DNA of 52,101 nucleotides from Flavobacteriaceae bacterium (GTDB lineage Bacteria; Bacteroidota; Bacteroidia; Flavobacteriales; Flavobacteriaceae): NCBI GenBank assembly GCA_002690085.1, contig NZDM01000002.1, positions 1 to 52,101 of the forward strand, read 5' to 3'. Shown piece by piece: positions 28,732 to 37,366 of this stretch (position 1 is its first letter; each line of letters starts with the position of its first letter). The notes under the pieces were generated by a model. It saw only the letters and a program-made list of their open reading frames with translations, ran no database searches and was not told where the DNA came from. The position numbers and the translations under genes were made by a program.

Positions 28732-28763
28732 CTATTTATTACCAAAAAGGTAGTAATAAATAA
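28732..28763. terminator. Imperfect hairpin between giant gene and upstream gene
   Basis: ATTTATTACC and GGTAGTAATAAAT can pair with a small bulge around an AAAAA loop. It lies just beyond the stop of the 28792 gene on the minus strand, so it may be that transcript's 3' hairpin. Confidence 0.4.
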
Positions 28764-28791
28764 TTTATGATTTAATTTTGATTAGATTTGC

Positions 28792-30126
28792 TTAAACAGT
28801 AAGAGCGGCCATACCCACACTCTGCAATACAGGGGCTGGTGCAGCCTCGGCATGCTTCAATACAGCGTAAACCTCCATGTTGTCAAGCATGTTGAATGCA
28901 GCAATGTTTCCGGTGTAACCGGCAGAAGTGAAAGCGTACTGGAAAGGAGTAACAGCCAAGCTGATATGAGCAGGGTTCTGCACAATGAACTTTTCTCCTG
29001 CAAGGATAGGCATCTCCTGTGCACGACCAGGAGCCTTTGCCAATTCACGCATGTAACCCGAAAAATCGGAATCTACTTTAAACTCCATCTGAGTTACAAT
29101 AATGGTGAAGACCTTAACGAGCTTAGAAGCACTATTCACGCCAGACTTGATTGCTGCAATCATACTTGCACCAACACTTCCAGCATCATTTTCACCACCA
29201 AGATTTGCTAGAGAGATATTAATATCAAAGTCATCAGCATCATTCTGTCCAGGAGCAGCAGCGTAGGATAGATTGACAAGATTCTGACCAGCAGTAGCTC
29301 CAGCAGCATTAACAGTCACATCCTGTGCAGTTGTGAAGTCTTCTTGGTTGAGAAGATTAATTGTAATAGAGTCGTGCTGTCCACCACCAAGAATAGATCC
29401 AGCAGGAGCGAAACTTGCTTCGGCGGAAAGAGCAGGACTGCCGTTTACGTTACTGCAGTTAAGGTTAAGTTGACCAAATAGAGTCATACCAATAACGGTT
29501 TTATCAGCCTTAACTTGGTAAGTAGCAGGATTACCAGTGGCTCCAATAGTGATCTGTTTGTCTGCAGCGTTAACAGAAGAAAGATGTGTGTCAAGATCAA
29601 TTAGCACTGCTCCAACTGGGAAGTTCACAGTGCTTAGAACACTTGAAGCAGCATCATAACTAGTCTTATCGGCATCTACACCTTGGCGAGCTACGTCCGA
29701 AAGAGCAGGCTTAAGATCAAGCAGATATTGAGAATCTGCAATGCGCTTTTGCGCATCGGCTTCCTTGGTAGGATCGTTAGTTAAAGTAATTCCGGTGAAT
29801 TGATAAGCATCATCATCAGTCTGGTCGGAACCATTGAAAGCAATGAACTTACGGAAATCGCATGTGACTTCAAGAGCAGCCTTGTGTTGCAACTGAACGA
29901 AGTTACCAGTGGAACGGGCAGTTTCACGAAGTCTAATTTCTAAGTCACGTACTTGACCTAGTTGTCCTTGAAGGAAATTGAGTGTGCTTTCGATTTGCAA
30001 TTCGAAAGAACCTGGGATACGAACAGCAGCTAGTGCGCTCGAAATAGGATCGGCGGGAGTAATAGAGCTTACAGCAACATTCGCCTCATTGCTGAGTAGT
30101 TGGTTTTGATCGGATAAATCAGCCAT
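28792..30126 (-). CDS. Probable virion structural protein, unknown family
   Basis: A 444-residue protein starting MADLSDQNQLLSNEAN at the ATG at 30126 (the frame is open further upstream but overlaps the next gene). The N-terminal region has a heptad-like helix (residues about 40-80, ELQIESTLNFLQGQLGQVRD), followed by Ala/Ser/Gly/Asn-rich beta-type sequence with no membrane segment or enzyme motif. Its codon use is more G/C-rich than most of the window, as is common for highly expressed virion genes. It is on the same strand as, and directly upstream of, the giant repeat gene, so a role in fibre base or fibre attachment is plausible but unproven. Confidence 0.68.
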   Translation of the reverse strand: MADLSDQNQLLSNEANVAVSSITPADPISSALAAVRIPGSFELQIESTLNFLQGQLGQVRDLEIRLRETARSTGNFVQLQHKAALEVTCDFRKFIAFNGSDQTDDDAYQFTGITLTNDPTKEADAQKRIADSQYLLDLKPALSDVARQGVDADKTSYDAASSVLSTVNFPVGAVLIDLDTHLSSVNAADKQITIGATGNPATYQVKADKTVIGMTLFGQLNLNCSNVNGSPALSAEASFAPAGSILGGGQHDSITINLLNQEDFTTAQDVTVNAAGATAGQNLVNLSYAAAPGQNDADDFDINISLANLGGENDAGSVGASMIAAIKSGVNSASKLVKVFTIIVTQMEFKVDSDFSGYMRELAKAPGRAQEMPILAGEKFIVQNPAHISLAVTPFQYAFTSAGYTGNIAAFNMLDNMEVYAVLKHAEAAPAPVLQSVGMAALTV

Positions 30127-30148
30127 TATAACATATATTTGGAAAAAA

Positions 30149-31459
30149 TCATTCACAAATATTTTTACGGGTTTTGTTATTTTTAGATTTACAACTTTTT
30201 TTTCGCGTTGTGGAACATGTGGGGAAGTAATAATTACGTTTTTCTGGTTCACAAATCTCTGTACAAGAATTATCCTTAATTGGACGCGTCGGTAGTTTAT
30301 GAGGAACAATAGAAAGTCTATCAATAATACGTTGTGCATCACTGCCTGTAGCCTGTGCTAAAGAATCAAGATCGAATGAGATATTGGTAGTTGCCATAGA
30401 AATAGATCCTTGAACCATCATCATTCTTTCTAAAACATTTGGATAGGGGATAATACCTGGTCTTCTAGCTGGAGCACAATTTTTAAAACGCTCAATTTTT
30501 GTATCTAAATTAAAGCGATTTGCATCGTATCTTCTACATAATACTTGATCAATATCAGTTATTGTCAGATTAAAGGTACCTTTTAAAACAGAATGATCTC
30601 CATGTTGTTGCTTCCATTCATCTAAAAACTCGTCTCTTTTTCTAATAATTTGTAATTGTTCCTTTCCGATCTCAATTTCTTCTAATTCATCTGTTGTCAA
30701 TAATTCCTCATTTTCTTTTATTTCTAACCATTGTCCTAGCGTTAGAGAGAGATCGTGTTTTACTAAAAATCTATCTAAAAATCTTGTCATGTCTTCTGTA
30801 ATATCATTTTTTGATGTATATAATCCAGACTGTTCTAGTAATTTTTTTAAACGCATGTAATATTTTGCAGTGGGTTCATTAGGGAATAAAAAGGCAAGCA
30901 TTGTAAGGTCGGGCTGAAATTGAGCCATAATGTATCTAGGATCTTTAAATTGGGCAACTTCAACCTTTGCTGTACCAGCTACACCATCCTCACCTTCATA
31001 GCCAGATAAAATACTAATTTTTGTATTCAGCATATAAATATTCATAATTAGACCTTGAATAGTGCTTTCAATTTGTGTAGCCATTGCACTATTTTGTAAG
31101 TTCAATAAGAAATATTGTGATGCATCTTTTCTTACCAAGGTCATGGCATTTGTGATAAAGTTAATCTGAGCAATTAAATCAGGACTAATATTTTTAAGAC
31201 GCTCTTTTTCTCCTTCAAAAAACTCTAATATATCACAATAAACTGTATCAGGATCAACATTAAATGGATCATCAAAGTAAGGTTGAAAAAACTTTTCATT
31301 AATTTTATTCATCTCGTCTACATAAGCTACACCATCATTAACAGGATCAGGCATTTCAGGACAACAAAATCTAATTATTTTATTTAAATGACCTGTTCTA
31401 TATACCCTGCAACAATTCTCTAATCCAATTGCGCTTCGAGAAACTATAGTCTTAGGCAT
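30149..31459 (-). CDS. Conserved-looking virus protein with basic C-terminus, unknown function
   Basis: A 436-residue, mostly helical, soluble protein with no motif I can name. It is acidic in the middle (ELLTTDELEEIEIGKEQLQ near residue 258) and ends in a Cys- and Lys/Arg-rich tail (CSTTRKKSCKSKNNKTRKN). The tail resembles others in the window that may direct proteins into virions. It ends 22 bases before the ATG of the downstream structural gene, so the three minus-strand genes 31459-12779 form a run that could be co-regulated late genes. Confidence 0.66.
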   Translation of the reverse strand: MPKTIVSRSAIGLENCCRVYRTGHLNKIIRFCCPEMPDPVNDGVAYVDEMNKINEKFFQPYFDDPFNVDPDTVYCDILEFFEGEKERLKNISPDLIAQINFITNAMTLVRKDASQYFLLNLQNSAMATQIESTIQGLIMNIYMLNTKISILSGYEGEDGVAGTAKVEVAQFKDPRYIMAQFQPDLTMLAFLFPNEPTAKYYMRLKKLLEQSGLYTSKNDITEDMTRFLDRFLVKHDLSLTLGQWLEIKENEELLTTDELEEIEIGKEQLQIIRKRDEFLDEWKQQHGDHSVLKGTFNLTITDIDQVLCRRYDANRFNLDTKIERFKNCAPARRPGIIPYPNVLERMMMVQGSISMATTNISFDLDSLAQATGSDAQRIIDRLSIVPHKLPTRPIKDNSCTEICEPEKRNYYFPTCSTTRKKSCKSKNNKTRKNICE

Positions 31460-31510
31460 AAATTATGCTGAGAGTAAAACATTTTAAAAGAATAGTATAT
31501 AATTTAAGTA

Positions 31511-33115
31511 ATGATGTACTTTGCAGTTGAAATGCAGAAGCACGATAGAGCAGCTTTATTGGCTTTGACTTTATCAATGCACTTAACTATGAAAGGTGTT
31601 AAGTTAGTATTAGCTTGTTCAGAAGAAACATTTAATTATGTAACAGAGTTCTATCCATTTGATTTAGAAATCATACATTACAATATTGATCAGGATCGTT
31701 GCATTCCTACTCAATCACTTAAAAATCTTAGAGATGTTATGGTTCATGTTCACAAAACAGATGATAAAGCAGTTTATATTTCACCACTTATTTATGTTAT
31801 CAAAGATCTTTCAACAATTATTGAAAAAACCTCTAATCATGGCATTGTTTGTGTGAAAAGAGATGTTGATCTTAATAGTGAACCAGCTAGTTATCCTCTT
31901 GTTTTAATGGTACTTAATAAAGATGGAGGAGCTCTAGAAGCAATTGATAGTTATTTGTCAGATAATGAAAATGTGCTATTAGAAGCTCAAGAAAAACTTG
32001 ATGAAATCGGGTTTGCTAATGATGATTCTAGTTCTGAAGAAATTGATAAAATTGGTGCGGCTAGATCTTTAGCCCTGCAACCAGTATCTTTAATTTCTCA
32101 AAACTTTTTGGCAAAATTAGTATCACAAAAAGATCTTGTTACCCACTTTGAAGAACCTATTTACATTGATATGTTCAATTTCTTTGCTGCCGATGGTAGT
32201 TGGAAAATGAGTGAAATTGGTGTTGGAGCCGATATAAAGATTTCTAAAAATGGCTTGCCTATTCATATTGCAGCATCAAGTCCTGACATTAGAGGTATTC
32301 CAGCTAGTATTATTAGAGATGCAGTTCCCTTGCTAGAAAATATTGAAACTATATGTTGTTTTAATGACCCTAGGTTACATCTTTGTCAAAATATAAATCT
32401 TGATCTATCTGCCAACCGAATTATTATCTATGGTCCTAAGAAAGATTTACTAGGTGATTGGTCCAGAAAATGCAACCCAGATTTTTCTATTTTTATCGTA
32501 CAACTGATTTCAAGAAGCAATTATCTTAATTATAGACAAAATGTAACACCTGATTATTATAGAACAGGATACTCTGTACTTTATGACCATGGCAATTCAT
32601 CGCTTATTAAAGGAGATATGTTTTCAGGACAATTAGATATTGCTTTACTTTTCAACTATGACTCAAAAGTTATTTCTGATCTTGAAGGTAAGTATAAATA
32701 TGTAGGTATTTACACACCGTATATTCTTATTCTTGAACTATTTGATAAGGACAAAGAAAAGACAAATGAAACCTTTACTTTTGACGAGAACAAAAAAGTT
32801 CATAGCAACGAAACGGATTATATGGCGTATCTTGAGGATTTATCAAGTTACAAGTTCTCGAAAATATCAGATTCAACTAGTAAAGCACATGTTGTTGATT
32901 GTATGAAACTTGGCGTTGTTCCTATTGTAGAGGAAGGATGCACACTACTTGAGATTGGTGATCTCGTAGCAGGTGATGAAAGTTGGGAAGTAAAGTCAAA
33001 GAAATGTAAGGACTATTTTTCCAATAATCTTACTGCATCTGTTATGGCCAAAAAACTAGTATATGCTCTAGTTGAGTTTCAGCCTCCTCCGCCTCAGCCA
33101 AAGAAAAAAGATTAA
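31511..33115 (+). CDS. Glycosyltransferase-like protein candidate
   Basis: A 534-residue protein. The N-terminus (MYFAVEMQKHDRAALLALTLSMHLTMKGVKLVLACSEET) reads like a Rossmann-type alpha/beta domain of a GT-A or GT-B enzyme, and the C-terminal segment KISDSTSKAHVVDCMKLGVV (then PIV near residue 475) resembles the donor-binding region of GT-B glycosyltransferases, where a surface is chosen after a small conserved loop. No DXD motif is convincing. The tail is Pro/Lys-rich. It would fit with glycosylation of the repeat-rich fibre protein nearby. The family is tentative; it may also be an inactive relative. Confidence 0.45.
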   Translation: MMYFAVEMQKHDRAALLALTLSMHLTMKGVKLVLACSEETFNYVTEFYPFDLEIIHYNIDQDRCIPTQSLKNLRDVMVHVHKTDDKAVYISPLIYVIKDLSTIIEKTSNHGIVCVKRDVDLNSEPASYPLVLMVLNKDGGALEAIDSYLSDNENVLLEAQEKLDEIGFANDDSSSEEIDKIGAARSLALQPVSLISQNFLAKLVSQKDLVTHFEEPIYIDMFNFFAADGSWKMSEIGVGADIKISKNGLPIHIAASSPDIRGIPASIIRDAVPLLENIETICCFNDPRLHLCQNINLDLSANRIIIYGPKKDLLGDWSRKCNPDFSIFIVQLISRSNYLNYRQNVTPDYYRTGYSVLYDHGNSSLIKGDMFSGQLDIALLFNYDSKVISDLEGKYKYVGIYTPYILILELFDKDKEKTNETFTFDENKKVHSNETDYMAYLEDLSSYKFSKISDSTSKAHVVDCMKLGVVPIVEEGCTLLEIGDLVAGDESWEVKSKKCKDYFSNNLTASVMAKKLVYALVEFQPPPPQPKKKD

Positions 33116-33150
33116 TCATTTACTGTAATTTAATTAACAATAAATGATTA
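33113..33150. terminator. Convergent hairpin spanning both stop codons
   Basis: TAATCATTTA (33113-33122) pairs perfectly with TAAATGATTA (33141-33150). The left arm contains the stop codon of the + gene and the right arm that of the minus gene, so a single 10-bp stem serves both transcripts. Confidence 0.65.
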
Positions 33151-34680
33151 CCGTATCATATTTTTATAAGGTGTATTTATGGTCTCAACCTCTATATTTA
33201 TAGTAAAATTAGTATTATTAAGATTTATCTGACGTCCATTTTCATCTAGAATCCTGATTTTAAGCTTTTTAATTCTCACTGGTCCAAAGTAATTTCTTTT
33301 TTTAAAAATACGATCAGATGAGTCTTCAAACAGTATATCAGTCCCATTAACTGCATTGGGTATTTTACCTAAGATATTTCGAATGTTAAATGAGTATTCC
33401 GTGTGACAGTTATAATTCAAAACTACCGGATTATTATTATTAAAATCATCAACTTCTAGTAAAAAGTAGTTTGTTCCAATAAGATTAGCTGGGGCATCTG
33501 CATTAATTCCAAGTAAACATGTTGTAGTTGGACATGTAATATAACTACCTGTCATAGTATAATGTGATTCTCTAAAACCCATCATCCAACCTAGATTGTA
33601 GAATAAGTTTCTTTCAGGGTATAATGGATGTCTAAAATCCAACTGAAAGGCATATGCCATTCCAGTCGGAGGAGTAATAGGATTACCATCTGCATCTTCA
33701 GTTCTTAATACAAAATGAAAACGGCCTGATAAACAATCGTATTTTAATTCAACAATATTCAGGTCAGTATTTGTAGTTTCTAGGAAGATACAATTAATTG
33801 TATCCATTAGCTCTGTTACAGAATATGTTCCTTGAGATATTGCTATGGTATGTTCAATAACATCATTCACATTCCCCCCTTCAACGGGCGGCATTGTCTC
33901 ATCAAAATGAAATGTAGTAATTCTAAAAATATTAGTTCCTAAATATTCAGATATAGGATAATATCCATTCATCATTTCTAATCCTGCTAGCTTAATGCTA
34001 ACAACATTAGATAATGGTTCTTGTAATTCAATTGTAAAGTCTGACTCAGCATTTTTATAACCACGGTTTGTAGATTTACCACAAGCCTCTAATTCTACCA
34101 CCTTTTTAACAATTGCTGGATTATTTCTACAAAATGTTTTTTCTCTAATTAAATCTCCTTGAGAAGGGAAGGTTTCTTGATAATCTGGCTCAATATGGCA
34201 ATTATATGGTTTATATTCAGGACGAAACTTACTATTAATTGTTAAAAGATAAGTTATTGTTTCTCTTTCAACAGGATTTACAGTGCCTCTAGCATATGGT
34301 CTAGAATATGCGGATATTGACTGAGCGGTTGGCACAGCTTCAGTTAGATTACCGGCATAGATTTTAGGATGAACAATTTCTACATTATCGTCCCTACCAG
34401 GTACAACAATATTATCGGGAATTATAGGTAATGGCGGTAATGCGAGTGTATTTCTATGTGTTTCTGTTATCTCAAATCCTTTCATAAGACATACCCTAAC
34501 GAAACAGTCTTGAAAAAACTTAATTAAACCTGGAGTATCTTCAGTTTCTACTAATTTAACTTTCTGAATAGTTCTATCTATTTTATCTGCTAGAATATCA
34601 ACAGTTAATGAATCATCATTTCTGACTTTCAAGAGAGAGATAATTTCATTATTGTTATAATTATCAACGTTTGTATCCAT
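33148..34680 (-). CDS. Virion-type structural protein, paralog of 38653-40149
   Basis: A 510-residue protein without membrane segments. It is a paralog of the product of 38653-40149: both open with a TN(I/V)DN...(I)(L/I)(S/D)LL stretch, share an A(R/Q)GT(I/V)NP..ER block followed by I(D/N)S(Q/K)(Y/F)R, a LS NV(I/V)S.(E/K)L strand, an LGW..GFRE block, and end with (Y)FGPV.I....(I/V)..(L/I).D(E/D).G..(L/I).LN. Such beta-rich proteins are frequent in giant virus particles. I infer a capsid-associated role; no enzyme motif is present. The start ATG at 34680 is followed by the acidic helical N-terminus seen in the paralog. Confidence 0.7.
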   Translation of the reverse strand: MDTNVDNYNNNEIISLLKVRNDDSLTVDILADKIDRTIQKVKLVETEDTPGLIKFFQDCFVRVCLMKGFEITETHRNTLALPPLPIIPDNIVVPGRDDNVEIVHPKIYAGNLTEAVPTAQSISAYSRPYARGTVNPVERETITYLLTINSKFRPEYKPYNCHIEPDYQETFPSQGDLIREKTFCRNNPAIVKKVVELEACGKSTNRGYKNAESDFTIELQEPLSNVVSIKLAGLEMMNGYYPISEYLGTNIFRITTFHFDETMPPVEGGNVNDVIEHTIAISQGTYSVTELMDTINCIFLETTNTDLNIVELKYDCLSGRFHFVLRTEDADGNPITPPTGMAYAFQLDFRHPLYPERNLFYNLGWMMGFRESHYTMTGSYITCPTTTCLLGINADAPANLIGTNYFLLEVDDFNNNNPVVLNYNCHTEYSFNIRNILGKIPNAVNGTDILFEDSSDRIFKKRNYFGPVRIKKLKIRILDENGRQINLNNTNFTINIEVETINTPYKNMIR

Positions 34681-34742
34681 TACTATATGTTGTGGTAAAA
34701 TCGAGATCTAGTCATCGCATAATTAATATTTATCAATTGTAT

Positions 34743-35213
34743 ATGAAAGTGTGTAAAACATGGTGTTTTGTTGCTATTGCTTTCTTTGTGGCTGATATTT
34801 ACATGGCATTAACTGCTGATAAAAGCAATTATAAAGATGCGTTTGTTAAAACTCTTGATAATGATCAAAAACAAAAATATGAAAAAATAATTAGGGAGCG
34901 CCGAAATATATATTTTAAAGGGTATGCTGTTGGTATAGTTTTATCAATATTGTTCTTAATAATGACTGATAAGCTAAAAAAAACTAATCTAATGTCCACA
35001 GGAATTATTTGTTCTGTAGGCGGTATTACTTTACTAACTTGCTATCTATTTTATATTATTCATCCTAAATCAGATTACATGATTCTTAGTTTATCCAAGG
35101 CAGAACAAAGAGAAAAATGGCTTGATATTTATAGACATATGCAATTGAAATATCACATGGGTCTTGCGTTTGGTGTAATTGCAGCAATGTTTATGGCAAA
35201 ATCAACTTGTTAG
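34743..35213 (+). CDS. Membrane protein, probably conserved in giant viruses
   Basis: The frame is open upstream to a TTG, but the first ATG is at 34743, giving 156 residues. Four membrane segments are visible: residues about 5-21 (signal-anchor-like WCFVAIAFFVADIYMAL), 57-74, 85-106 and 139-152. A hydrophilic segment PKSDYMILSLSKAEQREKWL then YRHMQLKYHMG lies between the last two and looks like a conserved signature; I associate it with small giant-virus membrane proteins, though I cannot verify this. It is divergent from the structural protein gene at 34680. Likely a virion inner-membrane protein. Confidence 0.68.
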   Translation: MKVCKTWCFVAIAFFVADIYMALTADKSNYKDAFVKTLDNDQKQKYEKIIRERRNIYFKGYAVGIVLSILFLIMTDKLKKTNLMSTGIICSVGGITLLTCYLFYIIHPKSDYMILSLSKAEQREKWLDIYRHMQLKYHMGLAFGVIAAMFMAKSTC

Positions 35214-35316
35214 AAAAGTATTTTTTGATCTCTTATTAAGAGCATAACCGCGTTTACAAAAAAATGAAACTGCTCTTTCTTTCCTACATTAAAACATACT
35301 CAAAGTGAAACCGAAA

Positions 35317-35586
35317 ATGTATTTCAATCAAAATCTTTGCTACGCTTTCCTAACCATGCTTGGTCTTGGCTTTGGAAACATATTATGCGATGAGCATTTC
35401 AGTGGAAACAGAATGAATGATAATGTGATCATGATGTGGCCGATACTAGCTGTTTTGGGATTTATAGCTACGGATCTACTTGTGTATTACTTTATGATTA
35501 TGGTCTCTATAGGGTGGATGTCACGGGTTTACATTCAAACATTCTCTATTTATTCAAATCCGGACGGAAGTCCAGTTCTTCAGTAA
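35317..35586 (+). CDS. Small membrane protein, two helices
   Basis: An 89-residue protein starting at the first ATG (35317; the upstream GTG is unlikely in a eukaryotic virus). It has hydrophobic segments at about residues 9-25 and 40-66 and a short polar C-terminus. It has a single Cys in the loop (ILCDEHF). Its codon use is less A/T-biased than that of its neighbours. Function unknown. Confidence 0.6.
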   Translation: MYFNQNLCYAFLTMLGLGFGNILCDEHFSGNRMNDNVIMMWPILAVLGFIATDLLVYYFMIMVSIGWMSRVYIQTFSIYSNPDGSPVLQ

Positions 35587-35679
35587 AAACTTAACTAACA
35601 AAAAACACACAAATAGTAGTCTAGTCGTAAACCACACGTCTCAGCGAAAAATAAGTTATTTTTATTCTTTCTTAAGTTT

Positions 35680-35729
35680 AGTTTTTGAACAGCCCGTAGG
35701 GCATGCGGCGTAGCCGCTGTTCAAAAACT
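35680..35729. repeat. 50-bp cloverleaf-like palindrome
   Basis: Outer arms AGTTTTTGAACA (35680-35691) and TGTTCAAAAACT (35718-35729) pair perfectly over 12 bp. Inside are two further perfect hairpins, GCCCGTAGGGC (35692-35702) and GCGGCGTAGCCGC (35705-35717), both with a GTA loop and separated by AT. The core is GC-rich in an AT-rich genome. It lies 94 bases after the stop of the small membrane protein gene and 69 bases before the AAA ATPase start. It may be a 3'-end structure, a small mobile double-hairpin element or a replication/packaging signal. Confidence 0.85.
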
Positions 35730-35798
35730 GTATTCTATTAGCGCCTGTAATTTATGTAAATTGGCTTAGATAGATATATCAGATATACTAGAACCGAT

Positions 35799-37328
35799 AT
35801 GTTTGGTACACATAATGGAATGTTCCTGCAAGGCACTATGATGTCTATGTTATTTAGGGACAATCAATCCAATTATTTCATCTATTTCGCAACAATAATT
35901 ATACTATATAACATCCTTGACTCAATTATTGATGATCAGAATCCATATATCAAAAAACTATTACCATATTGGTTTTGTGGTAGCTTGAATATCAACAAGG
36001 TCACAATTGAAGGAACTATAGCGTGTCACAATGGACCTTGGAACTCAAGAATTAGTGCTCATCTTTCTGACGAGTTTAATGCAGTAATGGAATATATAAA
36101 CAAATATGGAAATGGTATGGCCAAATCATTGAAACAAATTATGATTCATGATGAAGAACGCAACTATGGATCAAATGACGGAAAAGGGATTTATATTTGT
36201 GATTCTCAAAATCCAATGCGAATTGACAAAGATATAATTTGTATAATTGATTCAATTGATGAACATGCTGAAGATAGCAATAAGGAACGCGGAGCGGCAT
36301 CAAAAACTAAACGTCTTTCTATAGTACTTATTTCAAATACGCTCACTGTTCTTCAAATTAAAAACAAAATAGCCAAAATCACAAATGAGTTTATTGATAA
36401 TATAAAACAGCAAAAAAAGGAGAAGTTGTTTATTTACAGATATAGAAAAACAAATTATGATGATGATGATAGAGGAGATTCATCTTCATGGCATGAAGTA
36501 GAGTTTACATCAACTAGAACGTTTAACAACATGTTTTTTAAAGGAAAGGACGGATTTCTTGAAAAGGTACATTTCTTTATTAATAATGAGCAATGGTACC
36601 GTGATAATGGACATCCATATACTCTTGGCATTGGACTAAAAGGACCACCAGGTACTGGTAAAACTTCTTTGATAAAAGCTCTTGCTAATCTGTTAAATAG
36701 ACATATTGTTGAGATACCACTGAGTGAAATGAAAAATGAAGAACAGTTTTTTAATGCATATTTTGAAACAAAATATAAGCGTCGTGATAAGCAAACCCTT
36801 GAATGGAGTGATAAAATCATGCTTTTTGAAGATATTGATGCACAATGTGACTTAGTAAAAACTAGATCTGAAAGTATTGATTTACAGGAATCAACACAAA
36901 TTGATCTATCTGGATCGGCACTTGATATTACCAAACTAAAACTAAATAAATCAAAGGATGGTAATGAAACATTTTCATTTGTTCAGCCGCCCAAAAAGGA
37001 TGAATCTCCGATTACCCTGTCTACCATTCTAAATGTACTTGATGGAATAAGAGAAAATCATGGTAGAGTTATGATAATTACTTCTAATCATTATGAGAAG
37101 CTTGATCCAGCTCTTACTCGAAGAGGTCGTATTGATATTGAGTTAGAAATGGGAAACGCAGATATAGAAATTGTAAAGCAGATTTATCGACATTCATTTG
37201 GGGAAGAACTTTCTAGTAATGATGAGTTTTTACTAAATGAAATTAATTTACCTACATGTGATGTAGTAAGTCATTTGAAATATGGTTCAAAAAAAGAGGC
37301 TTTTATTCAGCAGCTTTTGAATAGCTAG
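35799..37328 (+). CDS. BCS1-like AAA ATPase
   Basis: An ATP-driven remodelling enzyme of the AAA family, closest to the BCS1 type (inner-mitochondrial-membrane chaperones). A hydrophobic stretch at about residues 26-42 could anchor it in a membrane. The Walker A motif GPPGTGKTS begins near residue 282, Walker B is IMLFEDIDA near 344, and the sensor/arginine-finger region is ITSNHYEKLDPALTRRGRID near 427. A long insert between Walker B and the sensor (residues about 350-405) is Ser/Lys/Asp-rich. BCS1-like ATPases are found in several giant virus genomes. Target unknown; membrane-associated protein translocation or remodelling is likely. Confidence 0.9.
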   Translation: MFGTHNGMFLQGTMMSMLFRDNQSNYFIYFATIIILYNILDSIIDDQNPYIKKLLPYWFCGSLNINKVTIEGTIACHNGPWNSRISAHLSDEFNAVMEYINKYGNGMAKSLKQIMIHDEERNYGSNDGKGIYICDSQNPMRIDKDIICIIDSIDEHAEDSNKERGAASKTKRLSIVLISNTLTVLQIKNKIAKITNEFIDNIKQQKKEKLFIYRYRKTNYDDDDRGDSSSWHEVEFTSTRTFNNMFFKGKDGFLEKVHFFINNEQWYRDNGHPYTLGIGLKGPPGTGKTSLIKALANLLNRHIVEIPLSEMKNEEQFFNAYFETKYKRRDKQTLEWSDKIMLFEDIDAQCDLVKTRSESIDLQESTQIDLSGSALDITKLKLNKSKDGNETFSFVQPPKKDESPITLSTILNVLDGIRENHGRVMIITSNHYEKLDPALTRRGRIDIELEMGNADIEIVKQIYRHSFGEELSSNDEFLLNEINLPTCDVVSHLKYGSKKEAFIQQLLNS

Positions 37329-37366
37329 TTAATACGTTTAAACATTATTATACATGTAATAACATC

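Noticed and set aside
31511-33115. Firm naming of the 534-residue protein as a specific glycosyltransferase
   Set aside because: Only a general Rossmann-like pattern is visible and no DXD or other catalytic motif is convincing.
34671-34742. N-terminal extension of the membrane protein at 34743
   Set aside because: It starts with TTG and would overlap the divergent structural gene; the first ATG gives a proper signal-anchor.
35644-35662. Palindrome AAAAATAA-G-TTATTTTT near the cloverleaf
   Set aside because: Simple A/T palindrome of a length common in this composition.
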